Shown piece by piece: positions 34,429 through 42,677 of a stretch of DNA of 64,000 bases. How positions within the stretch are numbered: the first letter of the stretch is position 1; every line of letters begins with the position of its first letter. The stretch comes from Sporomusa ovata DSM 2662. Its GTDB lineage: Bacteria > Bacillota > Negativicutes > Sporomusales > Sporomusaceae. Where the stretch lies: positions 744,001 through 808,000 of the forward strand of contig NZ_ASXP01000004.1 in NCBI RefSeq assembly GCF_000445445.1. Direction: 5' to 3'. Both the position numbers and the translations under genes were made by a program. The notes below the pieces were generated by a model. The model ran no database searches, was not told the origin of the DNA, and saw only the letters and a list, made by a program, of their open reading frames with translations.

Positions 34429-36597
34429 TTATTTTTTAAAATATCTTGAATAAACTTGTTCTGTTGTCATAATTATCTCTCGTGCTTTACTTCCCATATT
34501 AGGCCCAACAATTTTCATTTCTTCCATAGTATCAATTAGCCTTGCAGCACGTGTATAGCCGATGCGGAATTTGCGTTGTAACATGGATACGGAAGCCTGA
34601 CCTGTCTCAAGTACCATGCGCACAGCCTCTTCTAAAAGTTCATCCTCAAAATGAGTTGGATCTTCTTTACCGGTGACCGCAGTTTCAACAGTAGTTACAC
34701 CATCATTATATTCGGGTACAGCCTGTTCTTTGATATAAACTACTAAATCTTCAACCTCAGTGTCGGCAATAAAAGCCCCCTGTACCCTGGTAGGCTTAGA
34801 AGCGCCAACTGGATAAAATAGCATATCACCCTTTCCTAACAGTTTTTCAGCTCCAGACATATCTAAGATAGTTCGAGAATCAACCTGCGATGAAACAGCA
34901 AAGGAAATACGGGAAGGCACATTGGCTTTGATAGTTCCTGTAATGACATCTACAGAAGGACGCTGCGTAGCAAGAACTAAATGCAATCCCGCTGCCCTTG
35001 CTTTTTGTGCCAATCGACAAATAGCATCCTCAACATCAACAGGCGCTACCATCATTAAGTCAGCAAGTTCATCAATTATAATCAAAATCAATGGCAGTCG
35101 CTCATCAGTATGCAATTCATTATAGCGGGTAATATCCCGCACTCCTGTAGTAGCAAAAACTTCATAGCGACGTTCCATTTCCTGGACCGCCCAGTTTAAA
35201 GCTGAGGCTGCTTTCTTCGAATCAGTTACTACCGGAGTAAGTAAATGTGGAATACCATTATAATTTGACAGTTCTACCATTTTGGGATCAATAAGCACCA
35301 ATTTTACTTCGTCCGGCCGGGCTTTAAATAATATACTTGTAATCAACGTATTGATACAAACGCTTTTTCCTGATCCGGTTGCACCAGCTACTAATAAATG
35401 CGGCATCTTCCCTAAGTCTGTAACAATTGGCTGCCCGGCAATATCTTTCCCTAATGCCACGGTCAAACTGGAAGACGCACGTTGAAACTCATTGGTTTCC
35501 AATACCTCCCGCATGGCAACGCCAGATAATTCTTTATTTGGCACTTCAATGCCAATCGCTGCTTTACCTGGAATAGGAGCTTCAATCCGCACCCCTGAAG
35601 ATGCCAGTTTTAGTGATAAGTCATCTGCCAGGTTTACTATTTTACTTACTTTTACACCTGGAGCAGGTTCCAGTTCATAACGGGTAACTGTCGGTCCCTG
35701 ACAAGTATTAATAACCCTGGCACTAACTCCAAAGCTATCAAGCGTCTGTTCAAGTATCCGGGCGTTATCGGCAACTTCCTTAGGCATTTTGGTTACACGT
35801 GGACGATTAGGTTTTTTTAATAATGACACAGGCGGTAACTGATAGTCGGTATTACTATCTGTAATACCCTCCTTAGTTACTGTAAATGACTGCCGTTGCG
35901 ACTGCTGCATAACTGGTTCCTGATTATTATCAGGAATAATGCTCTCTTTGGGGACCTTTTGTATCGCCAATTCAAGCTTATCATCACGCTGTTGATCGTA
36001 AAATACCGGTAAATCCTTTTCCTCTTCTTGCTCGGAAAAAATTGTTTCTGCCGACGCAGCAATAGCTTCCTTCGCTGAAGACATACTCTCTACGGCCTTG
36101 TCTTTGGCATTTAATAGCGTTTCTGCCAGCGACCAGGTTGTAGTCATCAGAATTGAGCAAAGCAGCAATGCTGAGAGCACAATAATTGAGCCATGCACAC
36201 CCAGTAGTTTACGCAGGGAAAAAAGTGCCATCCCACCGGTTAATCCCCCGCCTGTCACCAAACTATCAGGCATTATTTCCTGACCAACAGGAATTCTAAT
36301 ATGATGATAAATCGCTAAAACCACAAAATATAAAAGCAGAAAACCCCAAAACTTAACTGAATAAACAATTGGACTCTTTGCCACAATATACTTCAGTCCA
36401 ACAATAAAAAATACTAAAGGTACAGCTACAGCACCTATTCCAAAAGTATATTTAAGTATCTTGGCTAAAAATAACCCAAACGGCCCAACATTTAGACCGA
36501 TCAAGCTGATTAACGCTAAAATTCCTCCTGTAACCATGGTAATGCCCAACAATTCATGCCGTAATTCAGGAGTTAAATGGGTCAACCACTTAGGCAA
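34429..36597 (-). CDS. ftsK: FtsK/SpoIIIE DNA translocase
   Basis: A 722-residue membrane DNA pump that moves chromosome through the division or sporulation septum. About four N-terminal membrane helices (residues 15-165) and a charged linker (to about 250) precede the motor. Motor motifs are LVAGATGSGKSVCINTLI, LVLIDPKMVELSNYNGIPHLL and LILIIIDELADLMM, then ATQRPSVDVITG. The C-terminal gamma winged helix (about 655-715) holds ASVSMLQRKFRIGYTRAARLID. Which of FtsK or SpoIIIE roles it performs cannot be told; in a spore former it may do both. Confidence 0.94.
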   Translation of the reverse strand: MPKWLTHLTPELRHELLGITMVTGGILALISLIGLNVGPFGLFLAKILKYTFGIGAVAVPLVFFIVGLKYIVAKSPIVYSVKFWGFLLLYFVVLAIYHHIRIPVGQEIMPDSLVTGGGLTGGMALFSLRKLLGVHGSIIVLSALLLCSILMTTTWSLAETLLNAKDKAVESMSSAKEAIAASAETIFSEQEEEKDLPVFYDQQRDDKLELAIQKVPKESIIPDNNQEPVMQQSQRQSFTVTKEGITDSNTDYQLPPVSLLKKPNRPRVTKMPKEVADNARILEQTLDSFGVSARVINTCQGPTVTRYELEPAPGVKVSKIVNLADDLSLKLASSGVRIEAPIPGKAAIGIEVPNKELSGVAMREVLETNEFQRASSSLTVALGKDIAGQPIVTDLGKMPHLLVAGATGSGKSVCINTLITSILFKARPDEVKLVLIDPKMVELSNYNGIPHLLTPVVTDSKKAASALNWAVQEMERRYEVFATTGVRDITRYNELHTDERLPLILIIIDELADLMMVAPVDVEDAICRLAQKARAAGLHLVLATQRPSVDVITGTIKANVPSRISFAVSSQVDSRTILDMSGAEKLLGKGDMLFYPVGASKPTRVQGAFIADTEVEDLVVYIKEQAVPEYNDGVTTVETAVTGKEDPTHFEDELLEEAVRMVLETGQASVSMLQRKFRIGYTRAARLIDTMEEMKIVGPNMGSKAREIIMTTEQVYSRYFKK

Positions 36598-36660
36598 AAC
36601 ATACCACCTCTAACATTATCTTGTTCTACGTAATGGTAAAAATCCCTTTATTTTATTCAC

Positions 36661-37143
36661 TTATTCAAATATACCTAATTTAGTTTCAATCCACTCCCGT
36701 GTTTCCGGATGCAAAATAATTTTATCTTTGTTTTGTAAGTACCAAGGAATCACATCTAACCGATCAGGTAATCTTGAGACAGCTAACCAGTCAGCCAGCA
36801 TTTCTCTTCTATATTCGTCAGATATTGGTAGTGTTACCATACTTCCAGTATCTAAAAAAGTTATCCACCATTGCCAATGATGAGGGTTTTTTCGATAATG
36901 CACAAACCAACTCCTAATCAAGGCATCATTTGCCTTACTTAAATCAAACGTCCCGTCCGCTCTTTTTAAACATTTGCCGGAAAATCCCTGTACTCGTGGT
37001 TTCCATTCGGCTGATGAAAATTTGCTAAAATCATGAACTAACCCGCGCCAGGGAATACCTAACTTACAAGCTTCTAAAAATACATACCATTTATGCCTTA
37101 AGACGTATTTGAAGTATTTTATATTGCGACCGACAGTGTTCAA
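36661..37143 (-). CDS. DUF5662-family protein
   Basis: A 160-residue soluble protein with conserved aromatic/His segments: LRHKWYVFLEACKLGIPWRGLVHDFSKFSSAEW and HYRKNPHHWQWW, and a closing ILHPETREWIETKLG. This pattern matches DUF5662, an uncharacterised family seen in Firmicutes and phages; the H-D-x-SKF and N-x-HHW residues could bind metal. It stands between tRNA-Leu and ftsK. Confidence 0.8.
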   Translation of the reverse strand: MNTVGRNIKYFKYVLRHKWYVFLEACKLGIPWRGLVHDFSKFSSAEWKPRVQGFSGKCLKRADGTFDLSKANDALIRSWFVHYRKNPHHWQWWITFLDTGSMVTLPISDEYRREMLADWLAVSRLPDRLDVIPWYLQNKDKIILHPETREWIETKLGIFE

Positions 37144-37180
37144 AACTATACCCCCTTAGGAATGTCGATAAAAATAAAAG

Positions 37181-37199
37181 CCGCCTGCTATGGCGGTTG
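37181..37199. terminator. Hairpin downstream of the tRNA cluster
   Basis: AAGCCGCC, loop TGCTAT, GGCGGTT. On the minus strand it follows tRNA-Leu and precedes the DUF5662 gene; the minus strand continues TTTATTTTTATCG, so it could terminate the tRNA transcript. Confidence 0.55.
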
Positions 37200-37325
37200 G
37201 TGATGAAAATAATAAAAGAAAAAGACCCGGACGGAGTCCAAGCCATATTGTAAAACGTAGTGAGTTCGGTTGTCGTAAACCCCGATTACTCTGTAATAAT
37301 GCGATTGAAGATAGTTTGCTTAGAA

Positions 37326-37414
37326 TGGTGCCGAGGACCGGAATCGAACCGGTACGGAAATTTCTTTCCGACGGATTTTAAGTCCGTTGCGTCTGCCAGT
37401 TCCGCCACCCCGGC
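37326..37414 (-). tRNA. tRNA-Leu (TAA)
   Basis: 89 bases with encoded CCA. Acceptor GCCGGGG pairs with CCTCGGC allowing wobble, anticodon TAA sits in GACTTAAAATCC, T loop is GGTTCGATTCC. A long variable arm marks a class II tRNA. Confidence 0.97.
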
Positions 37415-37462
37415 ATGTAATAATCTAGAGAAAAACCATTATTGTGGCTTTATTATTTAATT

Positions 37463-37537
<75 letters not shown>

Positions 37538-37544
37538 ATAGTTA

Positions 37545-37619
37545 TGGAGCGGAAAACGAGATTCGAACTCGCGACCCTCGCCTTGGCAAGGCGATGCTCT
37601 ACCGCTGAGCTACTTCCGC
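37545..37619 (-). tRNA. tRNA-Gly (GCC)
   Basis: 75 bases with CCA. Acceptor GCGGAAG/TTTCCGC, anticodon GCC in CCTTGCCAAGG, T loop AGTTCGAATCT. Confidence 0.97.
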
Positions 37620-37692
37620 ATATTCGACATTCGACACTAGACGCTCGATTTTCGCTATCTAAAATCGAATGTCTAATGTCTAAGGTCAAGAA
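37620..37692. repeat. Palindromic tRNA spacer 1
   Basis: ATTCGACATTCGACACTAGACG and onward to CTCGATTTT are mirrored by AAAATCGAATGTCTAATGTCTAA. It resembles spacer 2 (37769-37848), with the same TCGA/CGAT-rich theme. Confidence 0.6.
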
Positions 37693-37768
<76 letters not shown>

Positions 37769-37848
37769 ATATTCGACTGTCGATTTCCGACTTGCGACGT
37801 TCGATGTGGTTAATCGAAAATCGAACATCGTATATCGTATGTCGAAAT
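37769..37848. repeat. Palindromic tRNA spacer 2
   Basis: TTCGACTGTCGATTTCCGAC and GACGTTCGATGT are mirrored by ATCGAAAATCGAACATCG and ATGTCGAA. It is related in sequence to spacer 1 and looks like a small palindromic repeat element. Confidence 0.6.
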
Positions 37849-37925
37849 TGGCGACCCTGAACGGATTTGAACCGTCGATCTCCGCCGTGACAGGGCGGCA
37901 TGTTAGACCGCTACACCACAGGGCC
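37849..37925 (-). tRNA. tRNA-Asp (GTC)
   Basis: 77 bases with CCA. Acceptor GGCCCTG/CAGGGTC, anticodon GTC in CCTGTCACGG, T loop GGTTCAAATCC. First gene of the five-tRNA minus-strand run. Confidence 0.97.
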
Positions 37926-38066
37926 GCGTGCAATCGCATTATTTAGTATATAGTAGGTTTACAAAAAAGTCAATACGCAAAAACTGCCTTTATTTTATAA
38001 GCGATGCGACGGGATTTATTATATCTTACTATTGCAGAAACGTCAAGCGGCTATTGTAAAATAAGA

Positions 38067-38429
38067 TCACTCAGCTAGTACTTTATTAACGGTTTCTTGT
38101 ACCTGCTCAGGATCAAATGGTTTAATAACAAAACCTGCTGCCCCTGCTTTGAGTGCCTCAGAAATTATACTACGCTGCCCAATGGCTGTTACCATGATGA
38201 TACGCGCTACCGGGTCTTCTTCGTGAATATGCTTTACCGCCTGAATTCCATCCATAACCGGCATAGTAATATCCATTGTTACCAAATCCGGTTTATACTG
38301 ACGATAGAGCTGCACTCCCTGTTTGCCATCACCACCTTCGGCAACAATCTCATGTCCCATATCCTGTAGCAGTTTCTTTATCATCATACGCATAAACGTA
38401 GAATCATCACATATTAGAACTCTCGCCAT
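38067..38429 (-). CDS. CheY-like response regulator
   Basis: A 120-residue single receiver domain: acidic pocket CDD (residues 7-9), phosphorylation site VTMDITMPVMDG (Asp about 53), conserved Thr in MVTAIGQ and Lys in GFVIKPFDPEQV. There is no output domain, so it signals by binding a partner, as CheY does with the flagellar switch. No chemotaxis gene is adjacent. It follows the unknown gene at 38457-39122 by 27 bases and is probably cotranscribed. Confidence 0.92.
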   Translation of the reverse strand: MARVLICDDSTFMRMMIKKLLQDMGHEIVAEGGDGKQGVQLYRQYKPDLVTMDITMPVMDGIQAVKHIHEEDPVARIIMVTAIGQRSIISEALKAGAAGFVIKPFDPEQVQETVNKVLAE

Positions 38430-38456
38430 AAAACTTCCTCCTCTATTGAGCTCAAC

Positions 38457-39122
38457 CTATTCCGCTAACTTTAATCTTATATTTTCAAGTATCTGAATTA
38501 AATTGTCATTTAACCGTATTTCAAGATCAGGCAATGTCTTCGCATCAAAAGCAGTTGTCATAATCGGCACCCGTTTCAGTCGAATTTCGCTAAAAAAATC
38601 ATCCCGAAAGATGTTATAGTTTACCGTCAGATTACTCTCTGCCGCAAAGTCACTGTAGTCTATTATAACATAAGATCCATTCAATGCTTTAATTGGTTTA
38701 TCCGGAGTGATAAAAAGAGTAAACCCCGCTACCTTCTCTGGCAGTTTTGTCGCATAGGGCCATTCAAGAACCTTCTTGCCGGTAATTTGTGTACATACCG
38801 AAGCAGGATCAAAAACGGCTAATTGCTGTAACACTTTTTCCATACGCTCTGTCAAAACCTTTTCAAAAGCCGCCAAGTCTGGTGTAAAAAAACTTATATC
38901 ACAGTATTCTGTTAAGCCAATGACTACACGAACCAAAAAATCTTTTGTTGCTTCATCATACAAACCAGTAAAGCTTCGCCGAGCTTGTTGATTATTGTAG
39001 GTAAAAATACGATATTGCGAACCGCAAGTCATGAGTTCATTAATCAATGTAAACCCAAAAATTTCCGGTGGCATTTTTTTTAAAAACTCCCATGCTGTCA
39101 CTTGTTCAATAATTTTCTTCAT
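38457..39122 (-). CDS. Hypothetical protein, cotranscribed with the receiver protein
   Basis: A 221-residue soluble protein with no signal or membrane helix. I do not recognise it. Alternating strands and helices appear (FLVRVVIGLTEYCDISFFTPDLAAFEKVL; SYVIIDYSDFAAESNLTVNYNIFRDDFF). It ends with a helical ILENIRLKLAE. Its place directly before a CheY-type receiver suggests a signalling role, perhaps as a partner, but that is inference. Confidence 0.7.
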   Translation of the reverse strand: MKKIIEQVTAWEFLKKMPPEIFGFTLINELMTCGSQYRIFTYNNQQARRSFTGLYDEATKDFLVRVVIGLTEYCDISFFTPDLAAFEKVLTERMEKVLQQLAVFDPASVCTQITGKKVLEWPYATKLPEKVAGFTLFITPDKPIKALNGSYVIIDYSDFAAESNLTVNYNIFRDDFFSEIRLKRVPIMTTAFDAKTLPDLEIRLNDNLIQILENIRLKLAE

Positions 39123-39215
39123 AGTATATGACCTCCGATTCTTCTATGACTATATTCTTGATTACATCACAAAAACCTGCAGACGAAGTAACCAAATAGT
39201 AAGTTCAGAATACTA

Positions 39216-39228
39216 TGAAGTAACTTCA
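39216..39228. promoter_or_regulatory. Possible operator palindrome
   Basis: TGAAGT-A-ACTTCA, between the divergent hypothetical gene and the ABC importer operon, 40 bases before the binding-protein start. Short, so it could be chance. Confidence 0.3.
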
Positions 39229-39267
39229 ATACAAGTCAAAACCTTACAGCAATGGGGAGGGAAAACC

Positions 39268-40344
39268 ATGGTAAAACGTTGGGGAGGATTAGCGGCAATC
39301 CTGCTTATCATCACTTTATTCATTACCGCCTGCAGCCAGGCACCTGCCACGCTGGTAACTCCATTTACGGGACCGGCTTGGGCGCCTGCACTCAGGGTGC
39401 TGCCACAGGAAACGGTAATTAAAGTTGGTATGAAACAAGTTGTTTCTGATGCTGGAATTCTCATTGGTATGGCAAAAGGGTATTACCAGGATGTCGGCAT
39501 TAAAATTGAAGCAGTCCAGTTTAACAGCGGCCAGGAAATGATTAATCAACTAGCCGCAGGTCAGTTAGATGTGGGCGCTACCGTGACGGCCTCTGGGCTG
39601 TTAAATGCAATATCCCGTGACATACCTGTTAAAATCGTTGCCGATAAAGGTATTAACATACCTGGCCAAGGCTACTACCGCTTGGTTATACGGAAAGATC
39701 TTGCCAATAGCATTATAGACTTTACGGACTTGCGCGGCAAAAAAATTGCAGTGGTTGGCACTGCCTCGCTTGACGAAATATGTCTGGCCAGGGTATTGGC
39801 TAAGGGTGGTTTGACAACTAAGGATATTGATATGCAAGTCATCCGGGCATTCCCCGATATGCTTGTTTCACTAGGCAACAAAAGCATTGATGCCGCCATG
39901 GTCATTGAACCTTTTGTAACGCAAGGTATAGCCAAAGACATTGTTGATCCCTGGAAAGATCCGTCTGAATATGATCCTGACGCGCAAATTGCGCTATTAG
40001 TCTACGGCACAAGCATGACTACCCGGCCTGATGTGGCTAACCTCTTTATGACTGCCTATGTAAAAGCGATACGCGACTATAATGACGCCTTCTTCAAAAA
40101 TAAGAACAAAGCAGAAGTAATCGAAATGCTGTGTAAGTATTCCGTAATCAAAGACCCTGCTTTATATGAAACAATGTACCCCACCGGATTAAACCCTGAC
40201 GGCTACCTGCGGCTCAGCGGCATTGCTGCCGACTTAGCCTGGTACAAAGAAAACAACTTGCTTAAATCGGAAATTAAACTGGAAGATGCGGTTGATAACC
40301 GCTATGTAGACTTTGCTGTAAAAACCTTGGGGAAATATCAGTGA
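39268..40344 (+). CDS. NitT/TauT-type ABC transporter substrate-binding lipoprotein
   Basis: A 358-residue protein. The lipoprotein signal is MVKRWGGLAAILLIITLF followed by ITACSQ, with the acylated Cys at about residue 22. The NMT1/SsuA-like fold shows as GMAKGYYQDVGIKIEAVQF, GQLDVGATVTASGLLNAI and DLRGKKIAVVGTASLDEICL. Such proteins bind nitrate, aliphatic sulfonates, taurine or pyrimidine precursors; substrate not decidable here. The start at 39268 follows GGGGAGGG; the frame is open to 39031, but that region is the divergent promoter. First gene of a three-gene importer operon. Confidence 0.9.
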   Translation: MVKRWGGLAAILLIITLFITACSQAPATLVTPFTGPAWAPALRVLPQETVIKVGMKQVVSDAGILIGMAKGYYQDVGIKIEAVQFNSGQEMINQLAAGQLDVGATVTASGLLNAISRDIPVKIVADKGINIPGQGYYRLVIRKDLANSIIDFTDLRGKKIAVVGTASLDEICLARVLAKGGLTTKDIDMQVIRAFPDMLVSLGNKSIDAAMVIEPFVTQGIAKDIVDPWKDPSEYDPDAQIALLVYGTSMTTRPDVANLFMTAYVKAIRDYNDAFFKNKNKAEVIEMLCKYSVIKDPALYETMYPTGLNPDGYLRLSGIAADLAWYKENNLLKSEIKLEDAVDNRYVDFAVKTLGKYQ

Positions 40345-40381
40345 ATACCACTGATGTCCCCTATCTGGAGTTGGTAAACCC

Positions 40382-41128
40382 GTGAAAACAGCCATTTCCA
40401 TTCTTTCTCCATTGACTCTGTTACTGCTTTGGGAAGCTGCCGCCCATTTAGGTTTTGTTGACACCCGCTTGCTCTCAAGTCCTTCGCTCATTTTACAGTC
40501 ATTTTTTCCACTGCTCATTTCCGGCGACCTTATCTATAACACCTGGGTAAGTGTTTTACGAGTTATCTGCGGCTTTCTCGCCGGTTCCATTCCGGCTATC
40601 CTGCTTGGTATGAGTATGGGTCTGTCCCCATTTGTCCGCTCTGCTATTGAACCTATGATCGCAGCTACCTATCCTATTCCCAAACTAGCCCTTATGCCGC
40701 TTATTCTTCTCATATTTGGTCTTGGGGAAACCTCCAAAATATTTACCATTGCTATTGGCGTATTTTATCTTGTAGTAATTAATACGATGGCCGGAGTTTT
40801 AAACATTGACAAAATCTATCTGGAAGTGGCCAAAAATTTTGGTGCCAGTCGCAAAGATTTTTATCTCACTGTCGCCTTACCGGGAGCATTGCCGATGATT
40901 TTTGCCGGCCTAAAGCTAGGCATGGGTATGGCGCTTATCCTGATTGTCGCCGCCGAGATGTCGGCAGCCAAGGCTGGTGTAGGCTGGATGATCTGGAGAG
41001 CCTATGATATGTTTGATATTGAGCAAATGTTTGCCGCACTAATTACGCTTTCTGTTCTTGGTTATATTTTCGCCCTGGCGCTTGATTTTTTGGAACGTCT
41101 GGTGCTTCCATGGAAACAAACCAGCTAA
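40382..41128 (+). CDS. ABC transporter permease (SsuC/TauC type)
   Basis: A 248-residue inner-membrane protein with about six helices and GTG start. The ATPase-coupling loop is EVAKNFGASRKDFYLTVALPGALPMIFAGLKLG, which matches the EAA motif (EAA---G---xxxFxxVxLPxALP). It works with the binding protein before it and the ATPase 13 bases after it. Confidence 0.93.
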   Translation: MKTAISILSPLTLLLLWEAAAHLGFVDTRLLSSPSLILQSFFPLLISGDLIYNTWVSVLRVICGFLAGSIPAILLGMSMGLSPFVRSAIEPMIAATYPIPKLALMPLILLIFGLGETSKIFTIAIGVFYLVVINTMAGVLNIDKIYLEVAKNFGASRKDFYLTVALPGALPMIFAGLKLGMGMALILIVAAEMSAAKAGVGWMIWRAYDMFDIEQMFAALITLSVLGYIFALALDFLERLVLPWKQTS

Positions 41129-41141
41129 GGGAGGTGCGGTT

Positions 41142-41942
41142 ATGCCTTACGACAGTACCAGTATTGTTTTACGTCATATTGGCAAAGTATTTGCTAATGC
41201 CCGTGGTCAGGTTACCGCTCTGACTGACATCAATATTTCTATTGGTGATGGCGAGTTTTTTTCTATTGTCGGTCCCAGCGGCTGCGGCAAGACTACCCTG
41301 CTGCGCATTCTCGCCGGCCTGGATACAGCCACAAACGGTACTGTGACAATCAAAGTTACAACTGATGATCGTCCGATAAACTCTATGGTATTTCAGGAAC
41401 AGTCAATCTTTCCCTGGCTAACTGTTATTGATAATGTTGCCTATGGCCTAAAATTACGGGGTATTTCAAAAAAAGAACGTTATCAAATTGCCGAAAAATA
41501 TATTCGCATGATCGGCCTGACCAAGTTTGCCAAGGCCTATCCGCATCAGCTTTCCGGCGGTATGAAACAACGGGTAAGTGTCGCCCGGGCCTTTGCTAAT
41601 GATCCCGAAATTTTACTGATGGATGAGCCCTTCGGTGCCCTTGATGAACAAAACAGAATCCTGTTGCAGCAGGAATTGCTGCGAATTTGGGATGTAAGTA
41701 AGAAAACCACGATTTTCATCACCCACAGCATCGATGAAGCCCTCTGCCTTAGTGACCGTATTTTAATTATGACTGCCCATCCTGGCACCGTAAAATCAAT
41801 TGTAAAGGTAGACCTGCCCCGCCCCCGCGATATTGCCTCTATCAGAACTACAATGAGGTATAATGAGTTATTCCAATCGATTTGGCTGACACTGCGGGAA
41901 GAGGTGTTGAAAGTTAAAGACAGGGAATGCGCTGAGAACTAA
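41142..41942 (+). CDS. ABC transporter ATPase (SsuB/TauB type)
   Basis: A 266-residue nucleotide-binding protein. Walker A is VGPSGCGKTTLLRIL, Q-loop MVFQEQSIFPWLTV, signature LSGGMKQRVSVARAF and Walker B LLMDEPFGALDEQ, followed by the H-loop FITHSIDEA. The start at 41142 follows GGGAGG; an in-frame upstream extension would overlap the permease. Last gene of the importer operon, ended by a strong terminator. Confidence 0.95.
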   Translation: MPYDSTSIVLRHIGKVFANARGQVTALTDINISIGDGEFFSIVGPSGCGKTTLLRILAGLDTATNGTVTIKVTTDDRPINSMVFQEQSIFPWLTVIDNVAYGLKLRGISKKERYQIAEKYIRMIGLTKFAKAYPHQLSGGMKQRVSVARAFANDPEILLMDEPFGALDEQNRILLQQELLRIWDVSKKTTIFITHSIDEALCLSDRILIMTAHPGTVKSIVKVDLPRPRDIASIRTTMRYNELFQSIWLTLREEVLKVKDRECAEN

Positions 41943-41949
41943 TGCAAAG

Positions 41950-41982
41950 AAAACACTGAGAATAATTTCTCAGTGTTTTTTT
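41950..41982 (+). terminator. Terminator of the ABC importer operon
   Basis: AACACTGAGAA, short loop, TTTCTCAGTGTTTTTTT: 11-bp stem and T-run. Confidence 0.9.
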
Positions 41983-41983
41983 G

Positions 41984-42059
41984 TGGCAGGGGCAGAAGGA
42001 CTTGAACCCTCAACCAATGGTTTTGGAGACCACTACTCTACCAATTGAGCTATACCCCT
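41984..42059 (-). tRNA. tRNA-Trp (CCA)
   Basis: 76 bases with encoded 3' CCA. Acceptor AGGGGTA/TGCCCCT allowing wobble, anticodon CCA in GGTCTCCAAAACC, T loop GGTTCAAGTCC. Confidence 0.96.
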
Positions 42060-42427
42060 AAAACGTAAAATATGCTGTAGTTATATTACTGACAGTGAAA
42101 AGTTTTCAAAAAAAGTAACCCTTTCAAGCGATTGTATGATATTCTTAAGTTTCCAGCTCCAGAAGAAAATCCAATCGCGAAAGAGTTACTATAGTTAGCC
42201 TACCATATTTCTGCTCGATTGACCATACCCATGTTGAATTTTATTGATTCCGTACGAAAAAGAGAAACAGAATAGTTTGCTGACAGTCAAAGCCATAGAA
42301 GGCTATGTGTAGCCAGTAGTCGAATATAACATAAATAAATAAATATAAACAAATATAAACAAATTACATTAAACTATGATATATAATATATAAACCAATT
42401 TAATTAAACTTAAATGAACAAGTACTC
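42060..42427. other. Intergenic stretch upstream of the secretin promoter
   Basis: A/T-rich, with repeated AAATATAAACAAAT-like runs around 42331-42365. No gene seen on either strand. Confidence 0.5.
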
Positions 42428-42457
42428 TTGACAAAATAACATATAAAATTATAAAAT
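42428..42457 (+). promoter_or_regulatory. Promoter of the secretin gene set
   Basis: TTGACA (42428-42433), 18-base spacer, TAAAAT (42452-42457) followed by GTA. The same layout and similar spacer occur before the A/B cluster at 51545-51574. A further shared 12-mer TAGTATTCTGCA occurs at 42496 and at 51296. Confidence 0.65.
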
Positions 42458-42677
42458 GTAGCTATATAGAAAAAAATACCATTTCATGTAAAATATAGTA
42501 TTCTGCAATTAAGCTACAAAGATAATCGTTAAGGATACAAAGAATGTCAAAAAAGATACGGAAGTATAAAGAGTAAGGGTTATTGCAGCGGCGAAAACTT
42601 TCCAAAGGGATTGAAAAAAGTTGAGCAATCTAGTCTGGTCCGTTTAGAGCTAACTCAATATAATCGAGGCGAGAGAA
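42458..42677 (+). promoter_or_regulatory. Long, possibly structured leader of the secretin gene
   Basis: About 210 bases separate the promoter from the start. Visible pairings include ATTGC/GCAAT enclosing AACTTT/AAAGTT (about 42577-42632) and GAGCTAACTC. No known riboswitch recognised. Confidence 0.4.

Noticed and set aside
42540..42670. Possible c-di-GMP riboswitch before the secretin
   Set aside because: The conserved GEMM core sequences are not present.
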